From: Mucilaginibacter pedocola
Lineage (GTDB): Bacteria > Bacteroidota > Bacteroidia > Sphingobacteriales > Sphingobacteriaceae
NCBI RefSeq assembly: GCF_002013915.1
Contig: NZ_MBTF01000039.1
Span: 248,001-312,000, forward strand
Direction: 5' to 3'
DNA length: 64,000 nt
This document shows, piece after piece, positions 25,668-33,837 of this stretch (the first letter of the stretch is position 1; every line of letters starts with the position of its first letter). The notes under the pieces are model-generated. The model worked only from the letters and a program-made list of their open reading frames with translations. It searched no databases and had not been told where the DNA came from. Made by a program: the position numbers and the translations under genes.

Positions 25668-25730
25668 TGGGGTATCGTGAACTGGCCATCCTCTCTTTCA
25701 TCGAGACCCTACATTTACTATAACGACATC

Positions 25731-28724
25731 ATGAAGTATTCTTTTTTCAATAAGATGCTGTTACGCAGGCCTGTCCAAAGCCCCGCTGCCTATGGCAAGG
25801 GCCTTGCTTTCTTTTTAGAAGACCCGCTGTTTATGGCAGCGGTGCGGCTTGCCACACCGGTCTTTTACGTTAAGCTGGAAAAGCACTTAAGCGAAGGGTC
25901 GGAACTGTCATCCAAAGAAGCCCTGACGTTGCAGAAATATATTAACCGGTATTGCTACCGCCCGACCCCTTTCGGGCTTTTCTCTGCTGTGCAGCTGATC
26001 GAATGGAGGGGTACTTGTTCCGAGAACAAAGATCGTTCCGCACTTATGGCCAATGTCCATACCGCTATGCCGCTCCTTGTCCAACTGGAGGAGCAGCTAA
26101 CCGGGAGCGCGAAGGCAAAATATGAGTGCAACCCCACGCTCTACCGGGTGATGAATGAGTACCGTTTTGTGCGGACCGGGCTGAACGAGGCCGGACAACA
26201 ACGGGAATACCAGCTCCAATCCATCGCATTTACCAGGATCTTAGGGGGCCTGAGCAATTATTGCAGAACACCCCGGCAAAGAACTGACATTACAGCCCAT
26301 ATCGCAGCAGCGGCAGCATGCGAATTATCCGAGGCAGCTGACTATACCGCTTTCCTGATAGACGCTCGATTTTTGGTGGATCACGGGCGGCTCAACATTA
26401 CCGGGAAGGGGCAATCAGCGACGATACTAAGCCTGCCGGAAGGGGGGAGAAACATGGAACAGCTTCAGTCGCTGAGCAAAGGACTGAACATATCTTCAAC
26501 GACCATCGGCCCGGCGGCCATCGATCGCCTCGAGGGCCTGCTTAGCGGCCTTTTGCCCGCTCTGTCCGATACCACGGAGAAATTAAGCATCATCATGAAA
26601 GAAGACAACCGCGGCGATGCGGTCGGGGCATCGGTCCGGAAAAAACTACGTGAGGGCCTGCATGCCCTTAGTTCATTAACGCAAGACCACCGTCCTGTTG
26701 AGTTAAAGCGATTCGTATCTGCCTTCAACAAGCATTTCGAGGGGCAAACATTGCCTTTGCTCCTGGCACTTGACCCGGAGGCCGGCATCGGCTATCAGCT
26801 TCCGGAAATAGAAAGAAACAATCCGCTGCTGGAGACTTTGAACATTCCTTACCTATCTTCCCCGGGCACCAACCAAAACTGGTCGACGACTCATAGCCTG
26901 ATCATGGAGGCCTGGCTTCGGATGGACCCGGGGCAGAACGTTGTACGCATCAATGATGAGCTGCTTGAACGTGCGGGGAAAAACGCCCCTGACAACCCGA
27001 TATTGGGCATGTCGGTCCTCTTCCGCCTCACCGAGGACCAGGTATTGATCGAGAATGCCGGGGGTATCAACGCGCCGGCCCTCATGGGCAGGTTCACGCT
27101 CGCCGATGAAGCGATCGCGGCCGCAGCTCAAGAAATGGCCCGGCAATTAGAAGAGCAGAACCCGGAGGTGATCTTTGCGGAGTTACTCCATTTGGCAGAT
27201 CCGCATACCGATAATATCAACCGTCGGGACCATATTTACAAGTATGAATTACCGATCACCGCCGCTTCCCGTCTTCCCCGTGAACAACAACTCCAACTTT
27301 CTGATCTTTATTTGTCGATCGTGGGGTCACAGATAATTCTCTTTTCGGAAAGGCATCAAAAGGCCGTTATCCCGCGGCTGACCTCTGCCTATAATCACAG
27401 CCTTAACCGCTTACCTTTATTCCGGTTCCTGGCGGACCTTTCCTACCAGTACGCTCGTTCAAGCCTGGCCCTGGATCTTCGGCAGCTCTTTCCGGGGCTC
27501 AGTTCATACCCAAGGGTCGAGTACAAAAATACCATACTCAGTTTGGCCATTTGGGTATTGAACAGCGAACAGATCGACGGTTTGTCCTCGGGGGCTGAGC
27601 GTGGCATAGCAGCCTTCCGGGAATGGAGGGACAGGATAGGGCTTTGCCGTTATTATTCACTTGCAGATGGCGATCAGGAATTAGTGTTCGATGGCGAAAG
27701 TGAAAAGGACGTCCTATTCTTTCAAAGTTGCATCCGCAACCGGAAGGAGGCTATCCTTAAAGAGTTCCCGGAACAGGACGTTGTAAAGCAGTATAATGCT
27801 TACCTCTTGCCGGAAGAGGCATTGGAATTGCCTAAGACCGGCCTGTTCTCGAATGACAAGGGCAAAGAGCGCCGGAAGTTCTTGCCCGGTTCATCCTGGC
27901 TTTATCTAAAAATATATGCCCCAAGGACCGGAGTGAACCGTCTACTGTTACGACTGCGTCCCCTGCTTTATAAAGCCTACGGCGGCCATAAGGTCCGCAA
28001 ATGGTTCTTTATACGTTATGAGGACCATGCACCACATATCCGGCTTCGCTTGCAGGTCGAACCTGATGCGATCAATGATATTTTGCTGGCCTTCAAAAAT
28101 AAACTGGAAAACGGTATCCGGCAACATGTGATCAGGGAATTCCAGATCGATGTGTATAGCCGGGAATTAGAACGCTACAGGGCCGGCGGCATCGAAAATA
28201 CCGAGGCGTTCTTTTTTGCCAGCAGCGAACTGACCTTGAATTACCTCCGGCATTCCAAAAAGGTAGGATCACCGGCCTTACACACTTATGCGCTCTATTC
28301 TACCTATATATTGGTGAGCCACTTCCTCACCGGACAGGATGACCAGATCAGGTTCACGCAGTTGGGTTTCCAACGCTTTCTCCCCGAGTTCGCGAATGTC
28401 CCGATCAAGGTCGGCCTGGACAAAAAATACCGGGAATTAGCGCCGGGCATACTTATGGCTTTTCGAAAAGAAGACCCCGGCTTGTTATGCGGTTCCGCAA
28501 AGTCCGGCCGGTCGTTCGCCTCCAGCCTCCAAACGATACGTGCTTACATGGGACCAAGGCCGGATGAAGAATACCTGTACAGTATCGTCCATATGCACCT
28601 GAACCGGATATTTACCGACGAATCCCGCAAACAGGAAATGATCTGTTACTACTTTATCCATAAATACTTATTGTCGGTCAAAGGCCGGAGCCTGTCGGAC
28701 GCAAAGCAGAACGCTCCGTCCTGA
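25731..28724 (+). CDS. Lantibiotic dehydratase (LanB, full length)
   Basis: 997 residues from ATG 25731 (an in-frame ATG 87 nt upstream overlaps the CGNR remnant and lacks family character). N-terminal glutamylation part (about 1-680): Arg-rich motif YRPTPFGLFSAVQLIE near residue 80 as in NisB. C-terminal elimination part (about 725-990, SpaB_C/thiopeptide type): WLYLKIYAP, KWFFIRYEDHAPHIRLRL, DVYSRELERYRAGG and VHMHLNRIF supply the Arg, Glu and His positions expected for glutamate elimination. It should dehydrate Ser/Thr of a precursor peptide using glutamyl-tRNA. No lanC, lanT or protease is nearby. Its last 47 nt overlap the convergent LytTR gene. Confidence 0.9.
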   Translation: MKYSFFNKMLLRRPVQSPAAYGKGLAFFLEDPLFMAAVRLATPVFYVKLEKHLSEGSELSSKEALTLQKYINRYCYRPTPFGLFSAVQLIEWRGTCSENKDRSALMANVHTAMPLLVQLEEQLTGSAKAKYECNPTLYRVMNEYRFVRTGLNEAGQQREYQLQSIAFTRILGGLSNYCRTPRQRTDITAHIAAAAACELSEAADYTAFLIDARFLVDHGRLNITGKGQSATILSLPEGGRNMEQLQSLSKGLNISSTTIGPAAIDRLEGLLSGLLPALSDTTEKLSIIMKEDNRGDAVGASVRKKLREGLHALSSLTQDHRPVELKRFVSAFNKHFEGQTLPLLLALDPEAGIGYQLPEIERNNPLLETLNIPYLSSPGTNQNWSTTHSLIMEAWLRMDPGQNVVRINDELLERAGKNAPDNPILGMSVLFRLTEDQVLIENAGGINAPALMGRFTLADEAIAAAAQEMARQLEEQNPEVIFAELLHLADPHTDNINRRDHIYKYELPITAASRLPREQQLQLSDLYLSIVGSQIILFSERHQKAVIPRLTSAYNHSLNRLPLFRFLADLSYQYARSSLALDLRQLFPGLSSYPRVEYKNTILSLAIWVLNSEQIDGLSSGAERGIAAFREWRDRIGLCRYYSLADGDQELVFDGESEKDVLFFQSCIRNRKEAILKEFPEQDVVKQYNAYLLPEEALELPKTGLFSNDKGKERRKFLPGSSWLYLKIYAPRTGVNRLLLRLRPLLYKAYGGHKVRKWFFIRYEDHAPHIRLRLQVEPDAINDILLAFKNKLENGIRQHVIREFQIDVYSRELERYRAGGIENTEAFFFASSELTLNYLRHSKKVGSPALHTYALYSTYILVSHFLTGQDDQIRFTQLGFQRFLPEFANVPIKVGLDKKYRELAPGILMAFRKEDPGLLCGSAKSGRSFASSLQTIRAYMGPRPDEEYLYSIVHMHLNRIFTDESRKQEMICYYFIHKYLLSVKGRSLSDAKQNAPS

Positions 28725-29436
28725 CCAGGTGTTCATCCATCATATCCAGAAAACGTTGTTTATAATGGCCGCCCAAAGCCAGCGTATCGCCGTTCTCCAT
28801 CCTGACCTGCCCGCGTTCGATCACTTTTACAAAATTAACGTTGATCAGGAAGGACCGGTGGGTACGGGCGAATAGCGGCTTTGGCAGGTGCTGCTCGATC
28901 TCTTTCATGGTCAGGTAGGTCATATGTTTAGCCTCGGCCGTATGGACCATGATGTAATTGACCGCACCTTCGATGTAGATCACCTCATCGAATTTGACCT
29001 TGACCACCCGCCCTTTGATCTCGCTTTTGATGGTGAAAAAGTCCTTATATATCGGGTAATTGTTCTTGACCGACAGCTTTTTCTTACGTTTGGCATGCTG
29101 GATGCATTTGGCGAAGCGTTCATAAGTGATCGGCTTCAGGAGGTAATCGAACGCTTCTTTTTCATAGGCCTGCAAGGCGTACTCCTGGAATGCGGTCGTA
29201 AAGACCACCGTAGTGTAGAGGTTAACCATTCCGGCAAGCTCCAGCCCGGATAGCAGCCGCATATCCACATCCACAAAAGTGATGTCCGGAGCGTTTGCGC
29301 CGGTCAGCCGGTCCAATGCCACCAAGGGGTCCAGAGCGGTGCCGACCAATTCCAGTCCGGGTGTGCGTTCGATATATTCGGAGAGCAAGGTAATGGCCCC
29401 CGGTTCGTCATCGACGATATAACAAGTGATATTCAT
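28678..29436 (-). CDS. LytTR-family response regulator
   Basis: 252 residues. Receiver: CYIVDDEPGAI, phospho-acceptor Asp in ITFVDVDMRLLSG, Lys in YLLKPITYERF. LytTR domain (about 140-240): FFTIKSEIKGRVVKVKFDEV, YIEGAVNYIMV and ARTHRSFLINVNFVKVIERG. The coding sequence overlaps its kinase by 4 nt (ATGA) and overlaps the lanB 3' end by 47 nt in convergent orientation. Together with the kinase it forms a complete two-component system lying between lanB and the peptide gene, as expected for a RiPP regulator. Confidence 0.92.
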   Translation of the reverse strand: MNITCYIVDDEPGAITLLSEYIERTPGLELVGTALDPLVALDRLTGANAPDITFVDVDMRLLSGLELAGMVNLYTTVVFTTAFQEYALQAYEKEAFDYLLKPITYERFAKCIQHAKRKKKLSVKNNYPIYKDFFTIKSEIKGRVVKVKFDEVIYIEGAVNYIMVHTAEAKHMTYLTMKEIEQHLPKPLFARTHRSFLINVNFVKVIERGQVRMENGDTLALGGHYKQRFLDMMDEHLVRTERSALRPTGSGL

Positions 29437-30515
29437 AGTTCGATAATTAGATGTGTCGTAAATATCTCTTCGTCTTCATTTACTGCCAGGCGGTAACGCC
29501 CCTGGTAAAAATTAGCGAGCCGTTTCCTGATATTGTTCAGGCCGAGGCCGCTCGCCGGATATAGTTTCGTCAACTTCTTCTTATTTCTGGTCTCAAATTC
29601 AATATGCCCGTCCTGAACTTCTATACGTACCAATGCCGGGCTACGGGCATCCCCCAGGTCACCGTGCTTCATCATGTTCTCGACCAGGGTGATCAGGACC
29701 AGTGGGATGATCTGTAGCTGCGCCATTTTTCCCCGTTTCCTGAATTTCAGATGAAAATGATCGGGGAAACGCATCCTGCAAAGTTCGATCAGGTTCTGCA
29801 CTTGCTCGAGTTCGCGCCTAAGGGTTACGGTCCGAGTATCGTCGGTACTTGTCAAAGAATAACGCATCAGGTCCGACAACAAAGAAACGCTTTTACCTGC
29901 CTCTTCCGAACCTTTATATACTTTGGTATAGATAAAGTTCAGCGAATTGAACAGCAGGTGGGGGCTGATCTGGTTCTGCAAATAGGCGTTCTCCACCGAA
30001 ATATACTTATTTTCCAGTTCCAGTTTACTTGCTTCCGTCTTTAATTGTTCGGTCTCAATGCGGTGGTTTCGTTCTTTATACCTAAGCATATATCGCATAG
30101 ACCAGTAAGCGATACTGAACCCGATAAAGTAAATTCCACGCCAAAGATTCGCCAAAAGGAACTGGCGGTTTTGGATGAGCACACCGGATATAGAGGCATT
30201 TGGCCTCATACTCAGATAATCCAATAAAAGTTTCAGGAAGAAATAGGCCACAAGTTCTACAAAGGTCAGTCCTAAGGCGAAAATATATGGCCTGTTCGTC
30301 CTAAAAAATGCAAAGTCCAATACCAGGTGCGCTTGAGCATAGAATAGCGCAATATTCAACGCATAATAAACGGCAAAGTGGCCTACACTTGCATTCACAC
30401 CGACAGTGAAGTAAATATAGGCGACCTCGTATCCAATGAAGATCAGCCAAAGGGAAACATGAAGAAGAACCCTAGCTTTCGTAGTCATCCGATTTTCACT
30501 TTTTGCTTTCTGCAT
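29433..30515 (-). CDS. LytS/YehU-type sensor histidine kinase
   Basis: 360 residues with about four hydrophobic membrane helices in the first 140 residues. The His_kinase box reads LQNQISPHLLFNSLNFIYTK; the family normally has NPHFLFN, so SPHLLFN is a mild variant with the acceptor His kept. The HATPase is short: LVENMMKHG for the N box and GLGLNNIRKRL for the G box; a canonical G1 DNG was not clear in FETRNKKKLTKLYPASG, which replaces it. Promoter region faces the peptide gene 75 nt away. Confidence 0.88.
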   Translation of the reverse strand: MQKAKSENRMTTKARVLLHVSLWLIFIGYEVAYIYFTVGVNASVGHFAVYYALNIALFYAQAHLVLDFAFFRTNRPYIFALGLTFVELVAYFFLKLLLDYLSMRPNASISGVLIQNRQFLLANLWRGIYFIGFSIAYWSMRYMLRYKERNHRIETEQLKTEASKLELENKYISVENAYLQNQISPHLLFNSLNFIYTKVYKGSEEAGKSVSLLSDLMRYSLTSTDDTRTVTLRRELEQVQNLIELCRMRFPDHFHLKFRKRGKMAQLQIIPLVLITLVENMMKHGDLGDARSPALVRIEVQDGHIEFETRNKKKLTKLYPASGLGLNNIRKRLANFYQGRYRLAVNEDEEIFTTHLIIEL

Positions 30516-30561
30516 AGACCAAAGGCCACTTCGTGTAATAAAGTTCAGGTGGCTTTTAAGC

Positions 30562-30577
30562 CCAAATAGTTTTGGGT
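30562..30577 (+). promoter_or_regulatory. Bacteroidetes -7 element within an inverted repeat
   Basis: TAGTTTTG at 30568-30575 fits the TAnnTTTG -7 consensus of Bacteroidota. It is embedded in the perfect inverted repeat CCCAAA-TAGT-TTTGGG (30562-30577), so a bound dimer would cover the promoter. The peptide start is 15 nt downstream. No good -33 TTG is visible at the usual distance, which suggests activator dependence. Confidence 0.45.
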
Positions 30578-30590
30578 AAACACTAAAGCC

Positions 30591-30773
30591 ATGAAAAGTA
30601 CAAAACCAAAAAAACTAAACAGAACGGTCAATACCATATGTGACTTCAAAGGACACACGGTGTCGGTTAACCCGACCGCCGATACGAGCCTGGGTACTGA
30701 CCCAACCAATACCACGATGACCATTATTACAACAGTTAATACGCACCTCGACCATAAAAGGTTGGTCATTTAG
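30591..30773 (+). CDS. Putative RiPP precursor peptide, Thr-rich
   Basis: 60 residues. A Lys-rich start MKSTKPKKLNRTVNTICDF is followed by a part from about residue 23 with 11 Thr and 2 Ser in 29 residues (DTSLGTDPTNTTMTIITTVN), ending in HLDHKRLVI. The KKLN...V.TI pattern recalls Bacteroidetes class I lanthipeptide leaders; there is only one Cys (residue 17). Its place next to a LanB gene, a LytTR pair and its own -7 element supports a precursor role. No double-Gly or other clear cleavage site. It may be a substrate giving several dehydrobutyrines. Not confirmed. Confidence 0.55.
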   Translation: MKSTKPKKLNRTVNTICDFKGHTVSVNPTADTSLGTDPTNTTMTIITTVNTHLDHKRLVI

Positions 30774-30777
30774 TATG

Positions 30778-30811
30778 AACAGGCCAAAAAGGATAGATAT
30801 CCGAGCCTGTT
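30778..30811 (+). repeat. Nested hairpin after the peptide gene
   Basis: AACAGGC (30778-30784) pairs with GCCTGTT (30805-30811), and inside GGATA-GA-TATCC forms a second stem. No T run follows, so it is not a normal terminator; it could stabilise the peptide mRNA or attenuate readthrough into the next gene. Confidence 0.5.
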
Positions 30812-30856
30812 ATCACCTGATCGTATTAACTACACGGAAACCAAGTTGTTTTTATT

Positions 30857-31996
30857 TTGCTTAGAACGGAGATCAATGCACTGGAAGAACATATCGATGC
30901 TATTCTGAATTCGGACAGGATAGACGATGCCTTGGCCTACCCGGAACTTTTGGCCGGCGTAAAGGCGATGTGTTCCTCCCTGAAAGCGCTTTGGATACGT
31001 GAATTATTAAGTAATTTACGTGAACTGGTGCTGAAACGATACGTTCAATATCATCAGGCAGTTATCATCCGGCTTTCCGATAAGGCCGGCCTGGCACTGA
31101 CCAGATCGGCCGCCTCAGATCTGGACGGGCATGCTTATCAAAACCTGTATACGGGGATCGCAGCTGAACTGGAGGATATCATTACTTTTCTCCGATATCG
31201 TGCCTACCTGTACTTTGATATCGACCATCCTGCTACAAGCTATTATATCGGCTTGGTTCGAAAGAGAGTGAACGAGATCGCCCAGGATATCAGGAACTGC
31301 GCTGATACGCCGATCGACCAAATGCTAATCGGCAGCGCAGTGTTATCGGTGGACGAGCTGCTCTCCAAGCCATCATCCGGTACGCTTTCCTATCGCAGGG
31401 CAGATCAATGCCAAAGGGTCATCGAAATGACCTCCCAACTCGTAATGCCGGAACTGGGAACAGATACGAACGCACTTTTCCGTGCCTTGTTCCGGCAGAA
31501 CCTTAACTCTCTGCATTTTTACAACTGGTACCGCACGTCGATACTCAGTTCGCTTGCGGCCGCAGGTGGCCAGAAAGAGAAGGGCTCCATACTCCGGCAG
31601 CAGATCGATATGCTTTCAGCTGTGTATGTTGATCCCGACAAAGCCCTGTATCCTGAATTGGCCCCGATCGATAAGATGGCCCTTAGCTGGCTTAGTGAAC
31701 AAGCCAACGCGCCTGCTCAACCCGCGCCAACGGCCTGGCAATTACCGCTGAATTTATCGGTACCACAATTCGCTATGTTCATCCGGATCTTCTATAAGGC
31801 CGGCTGTTTCCCGATCGAGAATGTAGCGATGATCACCTGTTTCTTTACGGCGCACTTCAGGACCAAAAAACGATCCCATATCTCTCAAAAAAGCTTTAAC
31901 CATGCTTTCTACGACAACGACCAGTCGGCCGCAGCGATCGTTCGTGACCTGTTACAAAAAATGCTTAATTACCTCAATAAAACCTATTTCCCATGA
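30857..31996 (+). CDS. Conjugative-element protein of unknown function
   Basis: 379 residues if TTG 30857 is the start; no in-frame ATG occurs before about codon 38. Mostly helical. The C-terminal 90 residues (LSVPQFAMFIRIFYKAGCFP, then TKKRSHISQKSFNHAFYDND and a helix to NKTYF) follow a pattern I associate with proteins next to rteC in Bacteroidetes elements, which seem to be DNA-binding or regulatory. It precedes the RteC gene by 96 nt on the same strand. Function unknown. Confidence 0.6.
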   Translation: MLRTEINALEEHIDAILNSDRIDDALAYPELLAGVKAMCSSLKALWIRELLSNLRELVLKRYVQYHQAVIIRLSDKAGLALTRSAASDLDGHAYQNLYTGIAAELEDIITFLRYRAYLYFDIDHPATSYYIGLVRKRVNEIAQDIRNCADTPIDQMLIGSAVLSVDELLSKPSSGTLSYRRADQCQRVIEMTSQLVMPELGTDTNALFRALFRQNLNSLHFYNWYRTSILSSLAAAGGQKEKGSILRQQIDMLSAVYVDPDKALYPELAPIDKMALSWLSEQANAPAQPAPTAWQLPLNLSVPQFAMFIRIFYKAGCFPIENVAMITCFFTAHFRTKKRSHISQKSFNHAFYDNDQSAAAIVRDLLQKMLNYLNKTYFP

Positions 31997-32092
31997 TGAT
32001 GATGCCTATGGAAAATTGATACGCAATAGCTTTGTTCGAAACACCCGTTTCTGTTAGCGGGTGGCAAAGCTTCTTCACTAATCGCTATTCCG

Positions 32093-32926
32093 ATGATAAC
32101 CAAAATTAGTGATCGCCTTTACGCGGACCTTACCAGGGACCTGAATGCGCTGGTGCTCGAAGAAGAGCAAGCGATCAAAAGAATGGAACGCTCCATCCAT
32201 GTATGCCTAAAATATCTACGAAAACTAAAAGAGCATTGTAAGCTGAACGGCCCCGGCACACCGCAGGAAGAGATCGTCTTCTTCAAACAGATAAAGCCCA
32301 AGTTCAAGGCCCAGCTGATCTTTCACCAATCCCTCCTGAACCTGGAGATCCGCAAACCGGTAGGCGAAGGCCAGCTGGTGTGTGATTACCTCCATAACGA
32401 GATCAGGATCATCCAGCATTTCTTCGAAAGCAACCTGTCTTTTTATCAATATGTCCGGACAGAGGCGACCTACCTGGACGAGCAGTATTTTGTCCGCGGC
32501 ACCTACGATGTCCATCTCGACCCCGACCAGTGCATGATCGATTTCGACCCGGCCTTCAGTACGACCCATGACCATAAGCTTGCCCAGGTCTTGGCCAATG
32601 AGCTGTTGCAGGAGCACCTGGAGCAGTCCATCCAAAGGATCAATCAAAGGGAAACGATCACCCAACTGGACGCGGAATTCTACGATTTCGACTGGAAGCA
32701 GACCAAATGTGCGCTGATCGAGCTGATCTACAGCTGGCATGCTACCGAAGCGTTCGGCAAGAAGAACCTAAAAAGCATCGCCAAGTTCATTGAACGCTCA
32801 TTCAACGTATCATTGGGTAATTTCTACGACACCTATGAGTGGCTCTGCGGCAGGTCAAGCCCCACGGTCTACATTGATGAGATGAAAGAGGCATTCTTGC
32901 TCCGGATGCAAAAGAAACTCAAATAG
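32093..32926 (+). CDS. rteC: RteC-domain protein
   Basis: 277 residues. Whole-length match to RteC: N-terminal helices, FFKQIKPKFKAQLIFHQSLL, YLHNEIRIIQHFFESNLSFY, YLDEQYFVRG, and the C-terminal ALIELIYSWHATEAF with SFNVSLGNFYDTYEWL. In Bacteroides CTnDOT, RteC stimulates excision of the element after tetracycline sensing by RteA/RteB. Here neither RteA/B nor a tet gene is adjacent, so the trigger is unknown. Its presence supports an integrative element around this part of the window. Confidence 0.88.
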   Translation: MITKISDRLYADLTRDLNALVLEEEQAIKRMERSIHVCLKYLRKLKEHCKLNGPGTPQEEIVFFKQIKPKFKAQLIFHQSLLNLEIRKPVGEGQLVCDYLHNEIRIIQHFFESNLSFYQYVRTEATYLDEQYFVRGTYDVHLDPDQCMIDFDPAFSTTHDHKLAQVLANELLQEHLEQSIQRINQRETITQLDAEFYDFDWKQTKCALIELIYSWHATEAFGKKNLKSIAKFIERSFNVSLGNFYDTYEWLCGRSSPTVYIDEMKEAFLLRMQKKLK

Positions 32927-33837
32927 TGCTTAATATGACGATACTAAGTGGATATCCGCATTTCTACTTCTGTTCTCGAGACCTCATACATCAACGGACC
33001 CAGTTTCCATACGACCTATTAAATAATGTGAATATAGGTATGTTAACGAGAACTCCAGGGCGGCGGCGACAGTGCCACCCTGGTTCGGGTAGCGCCTCAT
33101 ACAATGATCAGCGAATTCTCCAAGCAAGGTGACGTTCGTACCGCTGCACCGTATAGGGCCGAAGCTGCACCAGGTAGAAGTTCCGCACTTTGTACGTCCA
33201 GATCTGACAAACAGGCGATGTTCCGACAGGAAAATTCAGGCCGGGAGCAGTGTTATCCATCCCATCCACGAATTGATCGACGCGGTGGTTGGCATCAGTG
33301 GTAAATCAACTTTGATCTTAATTATCCCGTCAGGACCAATGTATGGAGGAATATGCTGAATAAGCTCAGTGCTGGAAACGACCGTTTTAAATATTGCGGC
33401 CTGTCTGGATCACCTTAATAGCTATCATCGATGTTATTTGCCGCTTCTTCGGAAAGTGACTGCGATCAATCCAGGAAAAGAAATGTCGCTGATAAAACCA
33501 AGGATGGCTGGGCGAGCTGTCCATCAAGATGATGGATATTGACCTTAAAGCTACCAAATATATGGCAATGAAACATTGGCCGGGGACCCAGTTGGACGGA
33601 AAACGGTGGTGGCTGAATTTACAGACCATCAGAAAGAACTGATCGATCTATTGACCGCTGCGGGACGACAAAATGCTGCTAAAACAGGTTGGGAAAGCCG
33701 ACCGCGAACGCCTCCGCGGTCACGGAGTAATGTTGATACCTGAACATGAATCACGAACTTGCATAAAAAAATGAACAGATAATTAAATTAGCTTGATATT
33801 TATTCAGATGTTCACTAAATTTGACTGTTTATGATTC
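32927..33837. other. Gene-poor stretch with regulator and DinB-like debris
   Basis: About 900 bases with no intact gene. Forward fragments such as INPGKEMSLIKPRMAGRA (about 33455-33510) and FTDHQKELIDLLTAAG (about 33615-33665) recall DinB-type damage-inducible proteins but lie in broken frames. A short reverse-strand AraC-like scrap is at 33688-33738. The middle (33000-33360) holds open frames with no family character. Confidence 0.35.
33688..33738 (-). pseudogene. AraC-like scrap related to 3026-3373
   Basis: Reverse strand reads YQHYSVTAEAFAVGFPN, matching YRHYFVTAAAFTVGFSN of the AraC remnant at 3026-3373. At DNA level about 56 bases align with some seven mismatches by eye. This is the helix-turn-helix part of AraC proteins of the type ..VT..AF.VGFS....F. 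Confidence 0.45.

Noticed and set aside
30545-30769. Reverse-strand 74-codon frame with hydrophobic stretch, antisense to the peptide gene
   Set aside because: The Thr-rich forward strand (ACN codons) yields Val/Gly/Cys on the reverse, which makes a false membrane-like protein. The forward frame has the promoter-like element.
33129-33359. Forward 76-codon frame after rteC
   Set aside because: No motif and overlaps another open frame; looks like debris.
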